Shown here: piece after piece, positions 18,279 through 29,472 of the stretch
Layout of the letters: each line of letters starts with the position of its first letter
Numbering within the stretch: the stretch's first letter is position 1
Assembly: GCF_027923405.1 (NCBI RefSeq)
Contig: NZ_BQYI01000001.1
Location: 2,458,501-2,522,500 of the forward strand
Origin: Paenibacillus sp. YYML68
Lineage (GTDB): Bacteria > Bacillota > Bacilli > Paenibacillales > NBRC-103111
Direction of reading: 5' to 3'
DNA: 64,000 nt
Notes under the pieces: model-generated
The model's input: the letters and a program-made list of their open reading frames with translations, nothing else
What the model was told of the DNA's origin: nothing
Databases searched by the model: none
Position numbers and translations under genes: made by a program

Positions 18279-20234
18279 GTGAAAAGCTTAGTCCCTTATC
18301 CAGAGGACTTGTATTTATTCCATGAAGGCAACCTGCATCGCAGCTATGAGCTACTCGGCGCGCATCCTGCGGTCGACAGCGATGGAACAGCTGGAGTGCG
18401 CTTCTCTGTATGGGCTCCGCATGCTCGTGAGGTGCGCGTCGTCGGAGATTTTAACGATTGGGACGGCACGCGTCATCCGATGCACAAGATCAGCACATGG
18501 GGCGTGTGGTCGGTATTCATCCCGAGCGTACGTCAAGGCGAGTATTACAAGTATGAAATCGTGACACCCGAAGGAACGCTCCTGTACAAGGCGGACCCTT
18601 ACGCAGTATGGTCTGAGCTGAAGCCCGGAACGGCTTCACGGGTTTACGACCTGAGCGGCTACGAGTGGACGGATCAGGCGTGGCAGCGCAGTAAAGAGAC
18701 GAGCTCCGTGTATGAATCGCCCTTGAATATTTACGAGGTTCATCTAGGGACATGGAAGAAGAAGCCGGACGGCAGCTATTTGACTTACCGTGAGCTTGCC
18801 GCGGATCTCGTCCCTTATGTGAAGGAAATGGGCTACACCCATATTGAGCTGCTCCCGCTTGCTGAGCATCCGTATGACCGATCCTGGGGCTACCAGGCGA
18901 CAGGCTATTACTCCGTGACGAGCCGATTTGGAACGCCGCATGATTTTATGTACTTCGTAGACTGCTGTCACAACGCCGGTCTAGGCGTCATCATGGACTG
19001 GGTGCCCGGACATTTCGTGAAGGACGAGCATGGGCTGCGGCAGTTCGACGGAAGACCGCTGTTCGAGTATAACGACCCTGCGATTGCCGAGAAGCCGGAG
19101 TGGGGAACATTGACCTTCGACTTCTCAAAGAAAGAGGTCGTTAACTTCCTCATCTCGAATGCGCTGTTCTGGATGGATGTGTACCATATTGACGGACTGC
19201 GCGTCGACGCCGTTGCCAGTCTGTTGTACTTGAACTTCGGCAAGCCGCGCGAGAAATGGATCAAGAACGCATACGGCGGTGATGAGAATCCCGACGCGAT
19301 CGAGTTTCTGAGGAAGCTCAATTGGACCGTATATCACTATTATCCGCAAGCGCTGATGATGGCAGAGGATTCGAGCGCCTGGCCGCTCGTTACAGCTCCT
19401 GTGCACGAGGGTGGACTCGGCTTCAATTACAAGTGGAATATGGGCTGGATGAACGATATGCTGGAATACATGGAGATCGATCCGTACTTCCGCTGCGGCA
19501 GTCACCACCTCTTGACGTTCAGCTTCATGTACACCTTCTCTGAAAACTACGTGCTGCCACTGTCTCATGACGAGGTGGTGCACGGCAAAAAATCACTATT
19601 GAATAAAATGCCGGGCGACTATTGGCAGAAGTTCGCCAATCTGCGCGCTCTGTATGGATATAAAATGTCCCATCCGGGTAAAAAGCTTCTCTTTATGGGA
19701 AGCGAATTCGGTCAATTCGACGAGTGGAAGGATCTCGAGGATCTCGATTGGGAGATGCTATCGTATGACAGCCATCGCAGCATGCACCGGTATGTCCGCG
19801 AGCTGAATCAGCTTTATTTGCGGGAGCCCGCGCTGTGGGAGCTCGACCACTCACCGGACGGCTTCGCCTGGATCGATCCGAACGATCAGGCGCAGAGCGT
19901 CACCTCGTTCCTGCGAAGATCGCGGCGGCCGGATGATGTGCTCGTGATCGTGACCAATTTTACCCCCGTGTACCATGAGCACTATCGAATCGGCGTACCT
20001 TACGCAGGCGAATATGCCGAGCTGTTCAACAGCGATGCCGGCGAATTCGGCGGCTCCGGCAAGCTGAACGCTGGCACACTCGTGACAGAGCCTGTGAGCT
20101 GGCACGGACATGCCAACAGTCTGCATGTGTCGCTGCCACCGCTCGCTACGGTCATCTTCAAGCCGATTCACATCGTCAAGCCTATACCATCGAATTCAAC
20201 TGCTATGCTAGGAAGGGGTCAAGCCGATGCGTAA
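18279..20234 (+). CDS. glgB: 1,4-alpha-glucan branching enzyme
   Basis: 651 residues. N-terminal CBM48 ([20 protein letters not shown]), then a GH13 barrel with the nucleophile Asp in [10 protein letters not shown], acid/base Glu in MMAEDSSAW and LSHDEVVHG near the third catalytic Asp; C-terminal beta domain. It transfers alpha-1,4 glucan segments to form alpha-1,6 branches in glycogen. The GTG at 18279 is preferred to GTG 18270, which would sit directly on the GAGGGGG ribosome site. First gene of glgBCDA; it overlaps glgC by 8 nt. Confidence 0.95.
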   Translation: MKSLVPYPEDLYLFHEGNLHRSYELLGAHPAVDSDGTAGVRFSVWAPHAREVRVVGDFNDWDGTRHPMHKISTWGVWSVFIPSVRQGEYYKYEIVTPEGTLLYKADPYAVWSELKPGTASRVYDLSGYEWTDQAWQRSKETSSVYESPLNIYEVHLGTWKKKPDGSYLTYRELAADLVPYVKEMGYTHIELLPLAEHPYDRSWGYQATGYYSVTSRFGTPHDFMYFVDCCHNAGLGVIMDWVPGHFVKDEHGLRQFDGRPLFEYNDPAIAEKPEWGTLTFDFSKKEVVNFLISNALFWMDVYHIDGLRVDAVASLLYLNFGKPREKWIKNAYGGDENPDAIEFLRKLNWTVYHYYPQALMMAEDSSAWPLVTAPVHEGGLGFNYKWNMGWMNDMLEYMEIDPYFRCGSHHLLTFSFMYTFSENYVLPLSHDEVVHGKKSLLNKMPGDYWQKFANLRALYGYKMSHPGKKLLFMGSEFGQFDEWKDLEDLDWEMLSYDSHRSMHRYVRELNQLYLREPALWELDHSPDGFAWIDPNDQAQSVTSFLRRSRRPDDVLVIVTNFTPVYHEHYRIGVPYAGEYAELFNSDAGEFGGSGKLNAGTLVTEPVSWHGHANSLHVSLPPLATVIFKPIHIVKPIPSNSTAMLGRGQADA

Positions 20235-21396
20235 AAAAGAATGTGTCGCCATGCTGCTGGCAGGGGGCGAAGGAAGAAGATTAGGCGTGCTGACCAAGCA
20301 GCTCGCGAAGCCGGCCGTACATTTCGGAGGCAAATACCGCATTATCGATTTTACCTTAAGCAACTGCACGAATTCCGGCATCGATACAGTCGGAGTGCTG
20401 ACACAGTATCAGCCGCTCGTGTTAAATTCATACATCGGCATTGGTACGCCGTGGGATCTTGACCGTAAGCACGGAGGTGTCACGGTGCTTCCTCCTTATA
20501 TGGAGCAGAGCGGCGGCGACTGGTACAAGGGGACGGCCAACGCGATTTACCGTAATATGCCGTTCATTGATCAATATGACCCTGAATATGTGCTCGTTAT
20601 CTCGGGCGACCATATCTACAAGATGGATTATGACCGGATGCTCGATTTCCACAAGAGCAACGATGCGGATGCAACGATTGCCGTCATTGAGGTGAAATGG
20701 GAGGAAGCGAGCCGCTTCGGACTGATGAGCATTGATGAGGAGCGCCGCATTACAGAATTTGCTGAGAAGCCGAAGGAGCCGAAGAGCAACCTCGCTTCGA
20801 TGGGCATCTATATTTTCAACTGGCAAGCGCTGAAGTCTTATCTGATCAAGGACGAGGAAGATCCGAGCTCGAGCAAGGACTTCGGTAAAGACCTCATTCC
20901 GCGTATGCTGCGTGAGGATCAGAAGATGTATGCATACCCGTTCGAGGGCTACTGGAAGGACGTCGGCACGATCCAGAGCCTCTGGGAGGCCAATATGGAC
21001 CTGCTCGAGGACGAGCCGGAGTTCAATCTCAATGACCGCGACTGGCGCATCTACTCGGTGAATCCGTTCCAGCCTGGACAGTACGTCGCACCGACAGCGC
21101 AGATTAAGCGTTCGCTGGTCAACGAAGGCTGCGCGGTGTTCGGCGAGGTGGACCACTCGGTCTTGTTCTACGGCGTGCAGGTGGGCGAGGGCAGCGTCAT
21201 TAGCGATTCGGTCATTATGCCGAACGTCACGATCGGCACGAATGTGACGATCCATAAGGCGATTATCGGTGAAGGAACCGTGATCGAGGACAATGCGGTC
21301 ATCGGCAGCCCGGACCGTGATCCGGCACAGGACATCATCCTGATCGGCAACAATGAGCATATTCATGCAACGACTACGATTACGGTGAAAGGGTGA
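20227..21396 (+). CDS. glgC: Glucose-1-phosphate adenylyltransferase, catalytic subunit
   Basis: 389 residues. The nucleotidyltransferase signature is [17 protein letters not shown], followed by [11 protein letters not shown] and the glucose-1-phosphate region FAEKPKEP; the C-terminus is a left-handed beta-helix with hexapeptide repeats ([15 protein letters not shown]). It makes ADP-glucose from glucose-1-phosphate and ATP, the committed step of glycogen synthesis. ATG 20227 overlaps the glgB stop. In Bacillus the enzyme needs the GlgD partner encoded next. Confidence 0.95.
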   Translation: MRKKECVAMLLAGGEGRRLGVLTKQLAKPAVHFGGKYRIIDFTLSNCTNSGIDTVGVLTQYQPLVLNSYIGIGTPWDLDRKHGGVTVLPPYMEQSGGDWYKGTANAIYRNMPFIDQYDPEYVLVISGDHIYKMDYDRMLDFHKSNDADATIAVIEVKWEEASRFGLMSIDEERRITEFAEKPKEPKSNLASMGIYIFNWQALKSYLIKDEEDPSSSKDFGKDLIPRMLREDQKMYAYPFEGYWKDVGTIQSLWEANMDLLEDEPEFNLNDRDWRIYSVNPFQPGQYVAPTAQIKRSLVNEGCAVFGEVDHSVLFYGVQVGEGSVISDSVIMPNVTIGTNVTIHKAIIGEGTVIEDNAVIGSPDRDPAQDIILIGNNEHIHATTTITVKG

Positions 21397-21403
21397 CGTT
21401 CCA

Positions 21404-22513
21404 ATGAAACGACTAATGGGCGTAATTAACCTGGTGAACGAGCCGGACGAGCTGGAGGAACTGACCTATTCGCGGTGCGTAGCATCCGTGCCGTTCGGCT
21501 CCCGATACCGCTTGATCGACTTCGCACTATCGAATATGGTGAACTCCGGCATCAACAATGTCGCTGTGTTCACGCAGCATAAGTTCCGCTCACTGATGGA
21601 CCATCTCGGCTCCGGCAAGGAGTGGGACCTGGACCGCAAGCGTGGAGGGTTGTTCCTGCTGCCAGCCATTCTTCACGAGTCAACTGGCATGGCACGTGGG
21701 GACCTGTTCCAATTCTACAGTCATCGGGATTACTTCTACCGCGGCAACGAAGATTATGTGTTGATTACCCGCTCTCATATGGTATGTAATGTTGATTTCA
21801 ATGCCGTGCTGGACTACCACCTCGAGAAGAATGCCGACATCACGGTTGTATATAGAAAAGCCGACGACGCCGAATACGCGAAGTTCCGCAGAATGGCCGT
21901 GAAGGACGACGGTCAAGTGACGTTGATGGAGGACCATTCCGGACGACTGCGCACGGACAACATTTCTATGGAAATGTATATCATGAGCAAGCATCTGCTG
22001 CTTGATATGGTCGAATCTTGTCTAGCACAAGGATACGATCACCTCGTACGTGACGGCATTATGAAAAATATCGACAAGCTGAGCGTATACGGCTACCAGC
22101 ACGAAGGGTATACGGGCATCGTCAATACGATTCAGAGCTACTACAAGCACAGCATGCAGCTGCTTAATCCGTCGGTATGGCGGGAGCTGTTCTTCCAGCG
22201 CAGCCTCGTCTACACGAAGGTCAAGGATGAGCCGCCGGCGAGATACATGGAGAATGCACATGCCCGCAACTCGCTGATCGCCAACGGCTGCATCATCGAG
22301 GGCAAGGTGGAGAACAGCATCTTGTTCCGCGGCGTGAAGATTCGCAAGGGTGCCTATGTGAAGAATAGTATTATTCTACAGAACTGTGAAATTGAGGAGA
22401 ATGTCATTATCGAGAATGCGATTCTGGATAAGGACGTCTTCATCAACCGCGGCCGCGTGCTGACGGGTGACAATCAGGCACCGTTTATTGCTTCCAAAAC
22501 CAAGGTCATCTAA
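21404..22513 (+). CDS. glgD: Glucose-1-phosphate adenylyltransferase, regulatory/non-catalytic subunit
   Basis: 369 residues, homologous in layout to the preceding protein (YRLIDFALSNMVNSGI, WDLDRKRGG, hexapeptide C-terminus) but without the N-terminal GGxGxRL pyrophosphorylase loop: it reads GVINLVNEPDELEEL. This is the hallmark of GlgD, which forms a heterotetramer with GlgC and tunes its activity. ATG with a GTGACG-rich spacer 8 nt after glgC. Confidence 0.93.
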   Translation: MKRLMGVINLVNEPDELEELTYSRCVASVPFGSRYRLIDFALSNMVNSGINNVAVFTQHKFRSLMDHLGSGKEWDLDRKRGGLFLLPAILHESTGMARGDLFQFYSHRDYFYRGNEDYVLITRSHMVCNVDFNAVLDYHLEKNADITVVYRKADDAEYAKFRRMAVKDDGQVTLMEDHSGRLRTDNISMEMYIMSKHLLLDMVESCLAQGYDHLVRDGIMKNIDKLSVYGYQHEGYTGIVNTIQSYYKHSMQLLNPSVWRELFFQRSLVYTKVKDEPPARYMENAHARNSLIANGCIIEGKVENSILFRGVKIRKGAYVKNSIILQNCEIEENVIIENAILDKDVFINRGRVLTGDNQAPFIASKTKVI

Positions 22514-22657
22514 ATACCGGCGCATGATTCCATAGGTTGCTGCGGCATTGGCGAAAACGGCTGGCATGAACAAGACTTCAAGCCTAGAGGTCGAGGACGC
22601 TTATGCCGTACAGCCTTACGGATCGTCTCGCCTATAATAAAGGAGTGGTAGGAAGCC

Positions 22658-24121
22658 ATGAAAGTGTTATTTGCCGCCTCAGAGGCTGTACCGTTCATTA
22701 AGACAGGGGGACTAGCCGACGTCATCGGCTCGCTCCCGAAGTCGCTGGTCAAGCAGGGCATTGACGTCCGCGTGATGCTCCCCAAGTATGAGGATATACC
22801 GGCTGCCTTCACCGAGCGAATGGAGCTTGCGGCGACGTTCACGGTACAGATGGGCTGGAGGTCGCTGTACTGTGGTATTTTCAAGCTCGAGCATGAAGGC
22901 ATTACGTTTTACTTCGTCGATAACGAGTTTTATTTCCGTCGTCGCGGCTGCTACGGGTACGGAGATGATGCCGAGCGCTTCGCGTTCTATTGTCGGGCTG
23001 TCCTTGATGCGATGCCGCATATAGACTTCGTTCCAGACCTCATTCATTGCCACGACTGGCAAGCCGGCATGATTCCGGTGCTGTACCGTGCCCACTTCAG
23101 CTACCAGCCTGAGTACGCTCATATCAAGACATTGATCACAATACATAACTTGAAATATCAAGGCGTGTTCGGTAAGGAGCTGTTCAAGGATTACTTCGCT
23201 CTCGGGGACGAGCATCTGCATGGATATGCGCTCGAAATTCATGGAGGAGCGAGCTTCCTGAAGGGCGGTCTGCTGTATTCCGACTACATCACGACCGTCA
23301 GTCCGACGTATGCCGAGGAGATTCAGACCCCCTATTACGGGGAGAGCATGGATGGGCTGTTGCGCTCGCAGGGCGGCCGTCTGGCCGGTATCGTGAACGG
23401 CATCGACTATGAGGAATACGACCCGATGAACGATCCTCATCTTGAGGTACGCTACCGAGATTCGCTATTGAAGAAGCAGCAGAACAAGACGAAGCTGCAA
23501 GAGAAGCTGGGCCTTCCGGTCAACAAGGACGTGCCGTTGATCGCGCTCGTTACCCGGCTGGTCGATCAAAAGGGACTTGCGCTCATCGATCGTGTCATCG
23601 CAGATCTGATGGAGCTGGACGCACAGTGGGTTATCGTCGGTACGGGCGAGCACCGCTACGAGGAGCTGTTCCGCTGGGCCGCATCTGCATACCCGGACAA
23701 GCTGTCCGCACAGATCAAGTTCGACGAAGGGCTGGCTCGTCAGGTATATGCCTCTTCGGATCTGTTCCTGATGCCTTCTCTGTTCGAGCCATGCGGCATT
23801 GGTCAGCTGATCGCGATGCGCTATCGCAGCGTCCCGATTGTAAGGGAGACCGGCGGCTTGAAGGATACGGTAACGCCGTATTCCGAGGAGACTGGAGAAG
23901 GGACAGGCTTCACCTTCGCCAACTATAACGCACACGACATGCTGTATACGATCAACCGTGCCGTCACGCTGTATCGTGATGCAGACGCTTGGTCGAACCT
24001 GATGTCCAATATGAAGAAGAAGGACTTCAGCTGGCGCAAATCAGCTCAGCAGTATGTGGAGCTGTACGAGAATCTTGTCAGCTCCAGCGTGGCGCATGCA
24101 TCGACCTCTACCAATGCCTAG
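22658..24121 (+). CDS. glgA: Glycogen synthase (ADP-glucose)
   Basis: 487 residues, GT5 family. ADP-glucose site KTGGLADVIGSLP near the N-terminus, HDWQAGM, and the C-terminal EPCGIGQLIAMRYRSVPIVRETGGLKDTV with the catalytic Glu of the EX7E motif. It elongates glycogen from ADP-glucose. A 144-nt gap separates it from glgD and holds no terminator or clear promoter; AAAGGAG precedes ATG. The stop codon lies inside the loop of its own terminator. No glgP (phosphorylase) follows in this window. Confidence 0.95.
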   Translation: MKVLFAASEAVPFIKTGGLADVIGSLPKSLVKQGIDVRVMLPKYEDIPAAFTERMELAATFTVQMGWRSLYCGIFKLEHEGITFYFVDNEFYFRRRGCYGYGDDAERFAFYCRAVLDAMPHIDFVPDLIHCHDWQAGMIPVLYRAHFSYQPEYAHIKTLITIHNLKYQGVFGKELFKDYFALGDEHLHGYALEIHGGASFLKGGLLYSDYITTVSPTYAEEIQTPYYGESMDGLLRSQGGRLAGIVNGIDYEEYDPMNDPHLEVRYRDSLLKKQQNKTKLQEKLGLPVNKDVPLIALVTRLVDQKGLALIDRVIADLMELDAQWVIVGTGEHRYEELFRWAASAYPDKLSAQIKFDEGLARQVYASSDLFLMPSLFEPCGIGQLIAMRYRSVPIVRETGGLKDTVTPYSEETGEGTGFTFANYNAHDMLYTINRAVTLYRDADAWSNLMSNMKKKDFSWRKSAQQYVELYENLVSSSVAHASTSTNA

Positions 24122-24138
24122 GGCATTGGTTTTTTTTT
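24111..24138 (+). terminator. Rho-independent terminator overlapping the glgA stop
   Basis: CCAATGCC-TAG-GGCATTGG followed by ten T. The TAG in the loop is the glgA stop codon, so the last codons encode half of the stem. Confidence 0.92.
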
Positions 24139-24180
24139 ATTATTATGGCGAGGAATGCCTTATTACATGTGTACGGCTTC

Positions 24181-24189
24181 TGCTATAAT
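24181..24189 (+). promoter_or_regulatory. Extended -10 promoter for the CsoR/MOSC pair
   Basis: TGCTATAAT, a perfect extended -10, 28 nt before the CsoR-family ATG. A -35 is not clear. Confidence 0.5.
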
Positions 24190-24217
24190 AAGGGAATAGA
24201 TAAGGGAGGTCATACAG

Positions 24218-24592
24218 ATGGACCAGCATGAGAACGCAGCAGAGCAGCTTCATCGTGAAGGTGGTGTGGGGGAAGCATCAGCATCGGCAGGATGCGGCTG
24301 TGAAGGGAACGAGGCTCGCACGAGCCATCATTCGGAGAAGCTGAAGTCCAGTCTCATCACGAGACTGAACCGAATTGAAGGGCAAGTACGCGGTGTTCGC
24401 GGCATGATCGAGCGAGATGCGTATTGTGATGACGTGCTGAACCAGATTGCAGCGATTCAGTCTGCGTTGAATGGGGCGGGACGACTGCTGCTGGAGAGTC
24501 ATATGAAGAGCTGTGTGATCGAACGTATTCAGGCGGGCGACCATGAAGTGATCGACGAAATATTGGTGACGATGAACAAGCTGATGAAGTAA
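24218..24592 (+). CDS. CsoR-family metal-sensing repressor
   Basis: 124 residues. DUF156 core (about 38-124): LITRLNRIEGQVRGVRGMIERDAYC, with the Cys70, His95, Cys99 triad that binds Cu(I) in CsoR-type proteins. An N-terminal extension of ~38 residues carries CGC and HH and could be an additional metal site. Members bind DNA without metal and release it on binding. ATG follows AAGGGAGGT. The gene is followed 20 nt later by a MOSC protein gene; no copper ATPase or chaperone gene is next to it, so the metal or signal is not settled. Confidence 0.88.
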   Translation: MDQHENAAEQLHREGGVGEASASAGCGCEGNEARTSHHSEKLKSSLITRLNRIEGQVRGVRGMIERDAYCDDVLNQIAAIQSALNGAGRLLLESHMKSCVIERIQAGDHEVIDEILVTMNKLMK

Positions 24593-24612
24593 GACGAGGG
24601 GAGAGGTGTAGG

Positions 24613-25314
24613 ATGACTGCATATGTGAAGTCACTCAATGTGGCCCAGCCGGTACACGTGCAATACGGCAAGCAGGAGGTGCTTACTGGAATTTACAAGC
24701 AGCCCTCTGAGAAGCCTCTTAAGCTGGGCAAGCTTCATTTTGAAGGGGACGGACAAGGAGATCTGGTCCATCACGGCGGCGCAGATAAGGCGGTGTGCGT
24801 CTATCCGTACGAGCATTACGACTTCTGGGAGAAGGGGCTGCAGCTTAAGCTTGAGCCAGGTGCCTTCGGAGAAAACGTTACGGTCGTCGGCTGGGTGGAG
24901 ACGGAGGTGCATGTGGGCGATACGTTCCGTCTCGGAGAGGCTATCGTCCAGGTCAGTCAGCCGCGCCAGCCTTGCTACAAGCTATCGATGCGGCATGGCT
25001 GGAAGGAGCTTCCTGTGCGGGTGCAGGAGACAGGCTATACCGGCTATTATTTCCGTGTGCTGGAGGAAGGGGTAGTCGCACAGGGCGATATGCTAGAGCG
25101 TACTGCGATACATGCTGCACGTATCACAGTTGAGGAAGTGAATCGTGTCATGCACAGGGATAAGCAAGATGTGGAGGCGATCCGGCGGTTGCTCGCGATT
25201 GACGAGCTGTCTGCAAGCTGGAGGGCCACGTTGGAGAAGAGGCTCGCTGGACATGTGGAGAGCACGGCAGCCCGATTGGACGGACAGCAAGACGCTAACC
25301 AAAAAATGGGTTGA
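24613..25314 (+). CDS. MOSC domain protein (YiiM-like)
   Basis: 233 residues. MOSC beta-barrel (about 25-165) with the conserved Cys in QPRQPCYKLS, HHGGADKAV and an ENVTV-type segment, followed by a 3-alpha region (ITVEEVNRVMHRDKQDVEAIRRLLAIDELS). The family binds molybdenum cofactor sulfur or detoxifies N-hydroxylated bases; YiiM of E. coli reduces 6-hydroxylaminopurine. The reason for cotranscription with a CsoR-type repressor is unclear. The thiC promoter overlaps its stop codon. Confidence 0.85.
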   Translation: MTAYVKSLNVAQPVHVQYGKQEVLTGIYKQPSEKPLKLGKLHFEGDGQGDLVHHGGADKAVCVYPYEHYDFWEKGLQLKLEPGAFGENVTVVGWVETEVHVGDTFRLGEAIVQVSQPRQPCYKLSMRHGWKELPVRVQETGYTGYYFRVLEEGVVAQGDMLERTAIHAARITVEEVNRVMHRDKQDVEAIRRLLAIDELSASWRATLEKRLAGHVESTAARLDGQQDANQKMG

Positions 25315-25339
25315 CGAATATCTACTTTCCCATTATGAT
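25311..25339 (+). promoter_or_regulatory. Sigma-A promoter for the TPP riboswitch and thiC
   Basis: TTGACG (25311-25316), 17 nt, TATGAT (25334-25339). The transcript would start near 25346 with the riboswitch immediately after. Confidence 0.7.
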
Positions 25340-25353
25340 GAAGAAGAATTGAA

Positions 25354-25447
25354 TACGCGGGAGCTTGGTAGAGCCAGGCTGAGAGGATAACCGTTTTGTT
25401 ATCGACCGTCATACCTGATCTGGATAATGCCAGCGGAGGAAACGTGA
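25354..25447 (+). promoter_or_regulatory. TPP riboswitch (THI box)
   Basis: GGCTGAGAGG (P2/J2-3) followed by ACCTGATCTGGATAATGCCA and GCGGAGGAAAC, the canonical thiamine pyrophosphate aptamer elements, with GGGAGC upstream. It lies between a sigma-A promoter and a U-tailed terminator just before thiC. Binding of TPP would stabilise the terminated form, lowering thiC expression when thiamine is available. The aptamer ends are approximate. Confidence 0.95.
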
Positions 25448-25468
25448 AGCCTTTCGTATAACACTTAA

Positions 25469-27331
<1,863 letters not shown>

Positions 27332-27369
27332 TAGTAGCATATAGCGTAACATGATTATCGATATACGAA

Positions 27370-27411
27370 ACGGCGTGCAAATTGGTCACCAATTTGCACG
27401 CCGTTTATTTG
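27370..27411. terminator. Bidirectional terminator between thiC and the MBL hydrolase gene
   Basis: A 17-bp arm pair, ACGGCGTGCAAATTGGT and its complement, surrounds a single C and is followed by TTTATTT on the plus strand. The minus side reads GTTTCG. It serves convergent thiC and the minus-strand hydrolase. Confidence 0.85.
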
Positions 27412-27455
27412 GATTTCCCCTACCTATTCGTGATGAGCAGGACCGGTTGGCAACG

Positions 27456-28316
27456 CTAGTGCTTCATACCGCTAGTCACGTATTTGCCGTAATCTGGTAC
27501 AGCGAGCTGGTCGAACTGGGCCGCAAGGTGCTGAAGACCTTCAGTTAGTGCCACGCCCTGCATCGGCACGCCATGACCGGTTACTGCGACATTCGGCTTG
27601 AGCGCTGCAAGGGTTAGGACGGACTGCTTCGCTGCCGCCCAATCCGTGGTCAAGTAGCGTGGAGGCCCGTTCACCTCCTGCTCTTGTGTAATCACCTTGT
27701 AGAGCGAATCCTGCCTCACCGTGACAAAGGCGTCTCCTGCAATAAGCGTGCGATCCTGCTCACGGAACAGGGAGATATGTCCAGGTGTATGACCAGGCGT
27801 ATGCAGCCAACGCCAGCCTGCTAGGTGCGGAACGGTGCCGTCCGCAGGAAGTGCCTGTATGTGTTGACCAAGCTGGATCGCCTCGTTCGGGAACATAGGC
27901 GACAGCTTCGCGAGCAGTCCGCCCTCGACCGAGGCGTCTGGCTCTGGGTAATTCATCTGACCCGTAAGGAACGGCAGCTCCAGCTGGTGTGCATAGACCG
28001 GCACGTTCCAATGACGGATGAGCTCAATGGTCGAGCCGACATGGTCGAAGTGACCATGTGTCAGTATGATTGCCTTCGGCTTGCTGCCAGCGCCGAAGCG
28101 GTTTTCGGCTACCTCCATGATAGTTTCGGCGGAGCTTGGCATTCCAGCGTCCACTAGGACGAACTCGTTGGAGCCCGCTTCACCGATGAATGCGATATTA
28201 ACGATTTGCAGCGTTACGCAATAGACGTCAGGCAACACCTCAAGCTCGGCGCCTGCTTGGACGGAGATCGCGGGGATGGACTTGTAGTCGCTGCCATAGT
28301 GCATCGATTGCTCCAC
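27456..28316 (-). CDS. Metallo-beta-lactamase fold hydrolase
   Basis: 286 residues. Zinc-binding THGHFDHVGS (HxHxDH), a distal His in HTPGHTPGHISL, Asp in AGDAFV and the last His in VTGHGVP complete a glyoxalase II/lactonase-like site. GTG at 28316 is taken as the start with GAGG 10 nt upstream; an in-frame ATG four codons later is also possible. No signal peptide, so it is cytoplasmic. The substrate is not evident; the nearest genes (thiC and the redox cluster) face other directions. Confidence 0.85.
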   Translation of the reverse strand: MEQSMHYGSDYKSIPAISVQAGAELEVLPDVYCVTLQIVNIAFIGEAGSNEFVLVDAGMPSSAETIMEVAENRFGAGSKPKAIILTHGHFDHVGSTIELIRHWNVPVYAHQLELPFLTGQMNYPEPDASVEGGLLAKLSPMFPNEAIQLGQHIQALPADGTVPHLAGWRWLHTPGHTPGHISLFREQDRTLIAGDAFVTVRQDSLYKVITQEQEVNGPPRYLTTDWAAAKQSVLTLAALKPNVAVTGHGVPMQGVALTEGLQHLAAQFDQLAVPDYGKYVTSGMKH

Positions 28317-28500
28317 GTTTGATCAGCCTCATTTCTTCGTATAGGATGAAGACGATGTTATTGTCGTCAACGATGCGACTAATTATAACGAATCTGTTCG
28401 ATCACTTCGCGCTGCAAGATGAATGTAAGATACTTTACAGAACTCACCGATACGCCGCTGGTATAGTAGAGCTACCAACCTTGAAACGAGGTGAAGCTCG

Positions 28501-28743
28501 ATGAAGCTCACCGTATACTGGAGGCAGCATTGCCCCGCTTGTCGGGAGCTGCTGTACTATTTGGAGCGGAAGGGCGTCCCATACGAGGGGCTCGACGTGA
28601 CGCATGATGCGGAGCATTTTGCACAGATGATGAGACTGGGAGGCTTCGCTACACCGTATATGGTGCTGGATGGACAACCGATCACCTACTTCGATCCCGA
28701 GAAGCTGGACGTCTTGCTCTCGCAGAACAATGGAGACGGCTAA
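28501..28743 (+). CDS. Glutaredoxin-like thioredoxin-fold protein
   Basis: 80 residues. The CPAC motif (about 11-14, WRQHCPACRELL) and the cis-proline loop FATPYMVLDG mark the glutaredoxin/NrdH fold; the C-terminus is short. It may reduce or transfer disulfides or thiols. GAGGTGAAGCTCG precedes ATG. It heads the co-directional run of redox, transport and lipid genes up to 37655, with a 72-nt gap before the next gene; TGGTATAGT at 28459 is a possible extended -10 promoter. Confidence 0.85.
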   Translation: MKLTVYWRQHCPACRELLYYLERKGVPYEGLDVTHDAEHFAQMMRLGGFATPYMVLDGQPITYFDPEKLDVLLSQNNGDG

Positions 28744-28815
28744 GCTCATCCTGTCACTCCTGTCTTCGCGCTTATCGACCGATGAATCACTACTACCACC
28801 AGAGGAGGGGCGTCA

Positions 28816-29472
28816 TTGAACAGAAATGCCTTATTGAAGCTAGCTGCCGTAGCAACGATTGTCACCTTGCTATTATGGTTCAATCATACGTATGTGCGCT
28901 TGACCCCGAGCAGCATTCGCGAGTGGATCGTCGCGTGGGGGTGGCTTGCACCCTTCGTCTATATTGTGCTGTACACTGTTCGCCCGCTTATTCTATTCCC
29001 AGCTTCGATTCTCTCCTTAACAGGGGGACTTGCCTTCGGGCTGTTGGGAGGCACGGTGTTAACGGTGGTCGGTGCTACGATGGGAGCAGCTGTGTCATTC
29101 TTCGTCGCTCGCAAGGCGGGCTCAGGGATCGTGCAGATGAAAGGGAAGGGCAAGTTCGCCGACGTTCAGAAGCAGCTTGATCGGAACGGCCTGCTCTACG
29201 TGCTGCTGCTGCGGCTTATACCACTGTTCCCGTTCGATCTCATCAGCTATGCCGCCGGTCTGTCGACGCTGAAGTTCCGCGTGTTCCTGATCGGCACGTT
29301 CGTCGGCATTATTCCGGGCACGTTCGCCTATATATGGCTGGGAGCAAGCTTAGCTGGCGGCAGCCGGACCGACATCGCCATTGCTGCTGTGGTGTTCCTG
29401 GCTGCACTGCTCATTCCGCTCCGATTCAAAAAAAAGCTGGAGGGTACGCCTCATGAATCTGAATCGATATGA
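28816..29472 (+). CDS. VTT/TVP38-TMEM64 family membrane protein (YdjX/YdjZ-like)
   Basis: 218 residues, about five to six hydrophobic segments with the SNARE-associated (VTT/DedA-related) core GLLGGTVLTVVGATMGAAVSF and LLLRLIPLFPFDLISYAAGL. Members are probably membrane transporters or scramblases; E. coli YdjX and YdjZ belong here. TTG start with GAGGAGGGG upstream. Its last 20 nt overlap the following flavoprotein gene, so the two are translationally linked. Confidence 0.88.
   Translation: MNRNALLKLAAVATIVTLLLWFNHTYVRLTPSSIREWIVAWGWLAPFVYIVLYTVRPLILFPASILSLTGGLAFGLLGGTVLTVVGATMGAAVSFFVARKAGSGIVQMKGKGKFADVQKQLDRNGLLYVLLLRLIPLFPFDLISYAAGLSTLKFRVFLIGTFVGIIPGTFAYIWLGASLAGGSRTDIAIAAVVFLAALLIPLRFKKKLEGTPHESESI

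Noticed and set aside
22514-22657. Separate gene between glgD and glgA
   Set aside because: Short frames only, no ribosome site, and the region reads as a spacer of the glg operon.
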